NCBI GenBank assembly: GCA_937911235.1
Contig: CALDPN010000020.1
Span: 1 to 6,659 of the forward strand
Direction of reading: 5' to 3'
DNA from: an uncultured Bacteroidales bacterium
GTDB taxonomy: Bacteria; Bacteroidota; Bacteroidia; Bacteroidales; Paludibacteraceae
DNA: 6,659 nt
Position 1 is the first letter of the stretch. The number at the start of each line of letters is the position of its first letter. Under the pieces are notes generated by a model that was given only the letters and a program-made list of their open reading frames with translations, did not search any database and was not told where the DNA came from. The position numbers and the translations under genes are program-made. Positions 6,644 through 6,659 of this stretch are shown here, in pieces.

Positions 6644-6659
6644 ACGTATGTTGTTTTAA
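6644..6659 (-). promoter_or_regulatory. 5' leader of the CotH gene (edge, promoter not visible)
   Basis: Only 16 bases precede the start. They are AT-rich with no purine-rich Shine-Dalgarno, as expected for Bacteroidetes translation starts. Any promoter or upstream operon member lies beyond the window. Confidence 0.35.

Overview
The window appears to join DNA from two different organisms. Bases 1 to about 240 are GC-rich (about 56% by hand count). On the + strand they encode an internal piece of a YidC/Oxa1-type membrane insertase of the kind found in Gram-positive Clostridia (Faecalibacterium/Ruminococcaceae-like; genus is a guess). From about 240 onward the DNA is AT-rich, all recognisable coding is on the - strand, and the proteins look like secreted multi-domain proteins of gut Bacteroidales (Prevotella/Bacteroides-like). 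Signs of this are SAWA-type signal peptides, Ig-like arrays typical of that phylum, AT-rich leaders without a Shine-Dalgarno, and no GC-rich spacers. Both reading frames that meet near base 240 are cut in mid-gene, in convergent orientation, so a chimeric contig is the simplest explanation.

Layout, left to right: yidC fragment (+, 2..241, both ends missing); junction zone (about 236..258); 5' part of a secreted protein gene (-, 697 down to about 239) with a signal peptide, a domain of unknown type and a Gly/Ser/Thr linker; a 36-base AT-rich gap; then one very large gene (-, 6643 down to 734, 1969 aa) filling almost 90% of the window. Only 16 bases of upstream leader are visible at the right edge, so the promoter lies outside.

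The large protein is the point of biological interest. It has a signal peptide, a Trp-rich N-terminal domain, an Ig-like domain, a CBM26-like starch-binding module, a long run of different Ig-like/MBG/SprB/PKD/Fn3-like beta domains with paired cysteines, a second CBM26-like module, two more beta domains, and then a C-terminal CotH-like kinase domain. CotH is known as the spore-coat protein kinase of Bacillus, and Bacteroidales do not sporulate, so a kinase-like domain on a glycan-binding stalk suggests a different, extracellular role. The two - strand genes are transcribed in the same direction 36 bases apart, with no terminator seen between them, and both encode Sec-exported proteins; they are probably one operon for cell-surface or secreted factors. 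What they act on cannot be read from this window.
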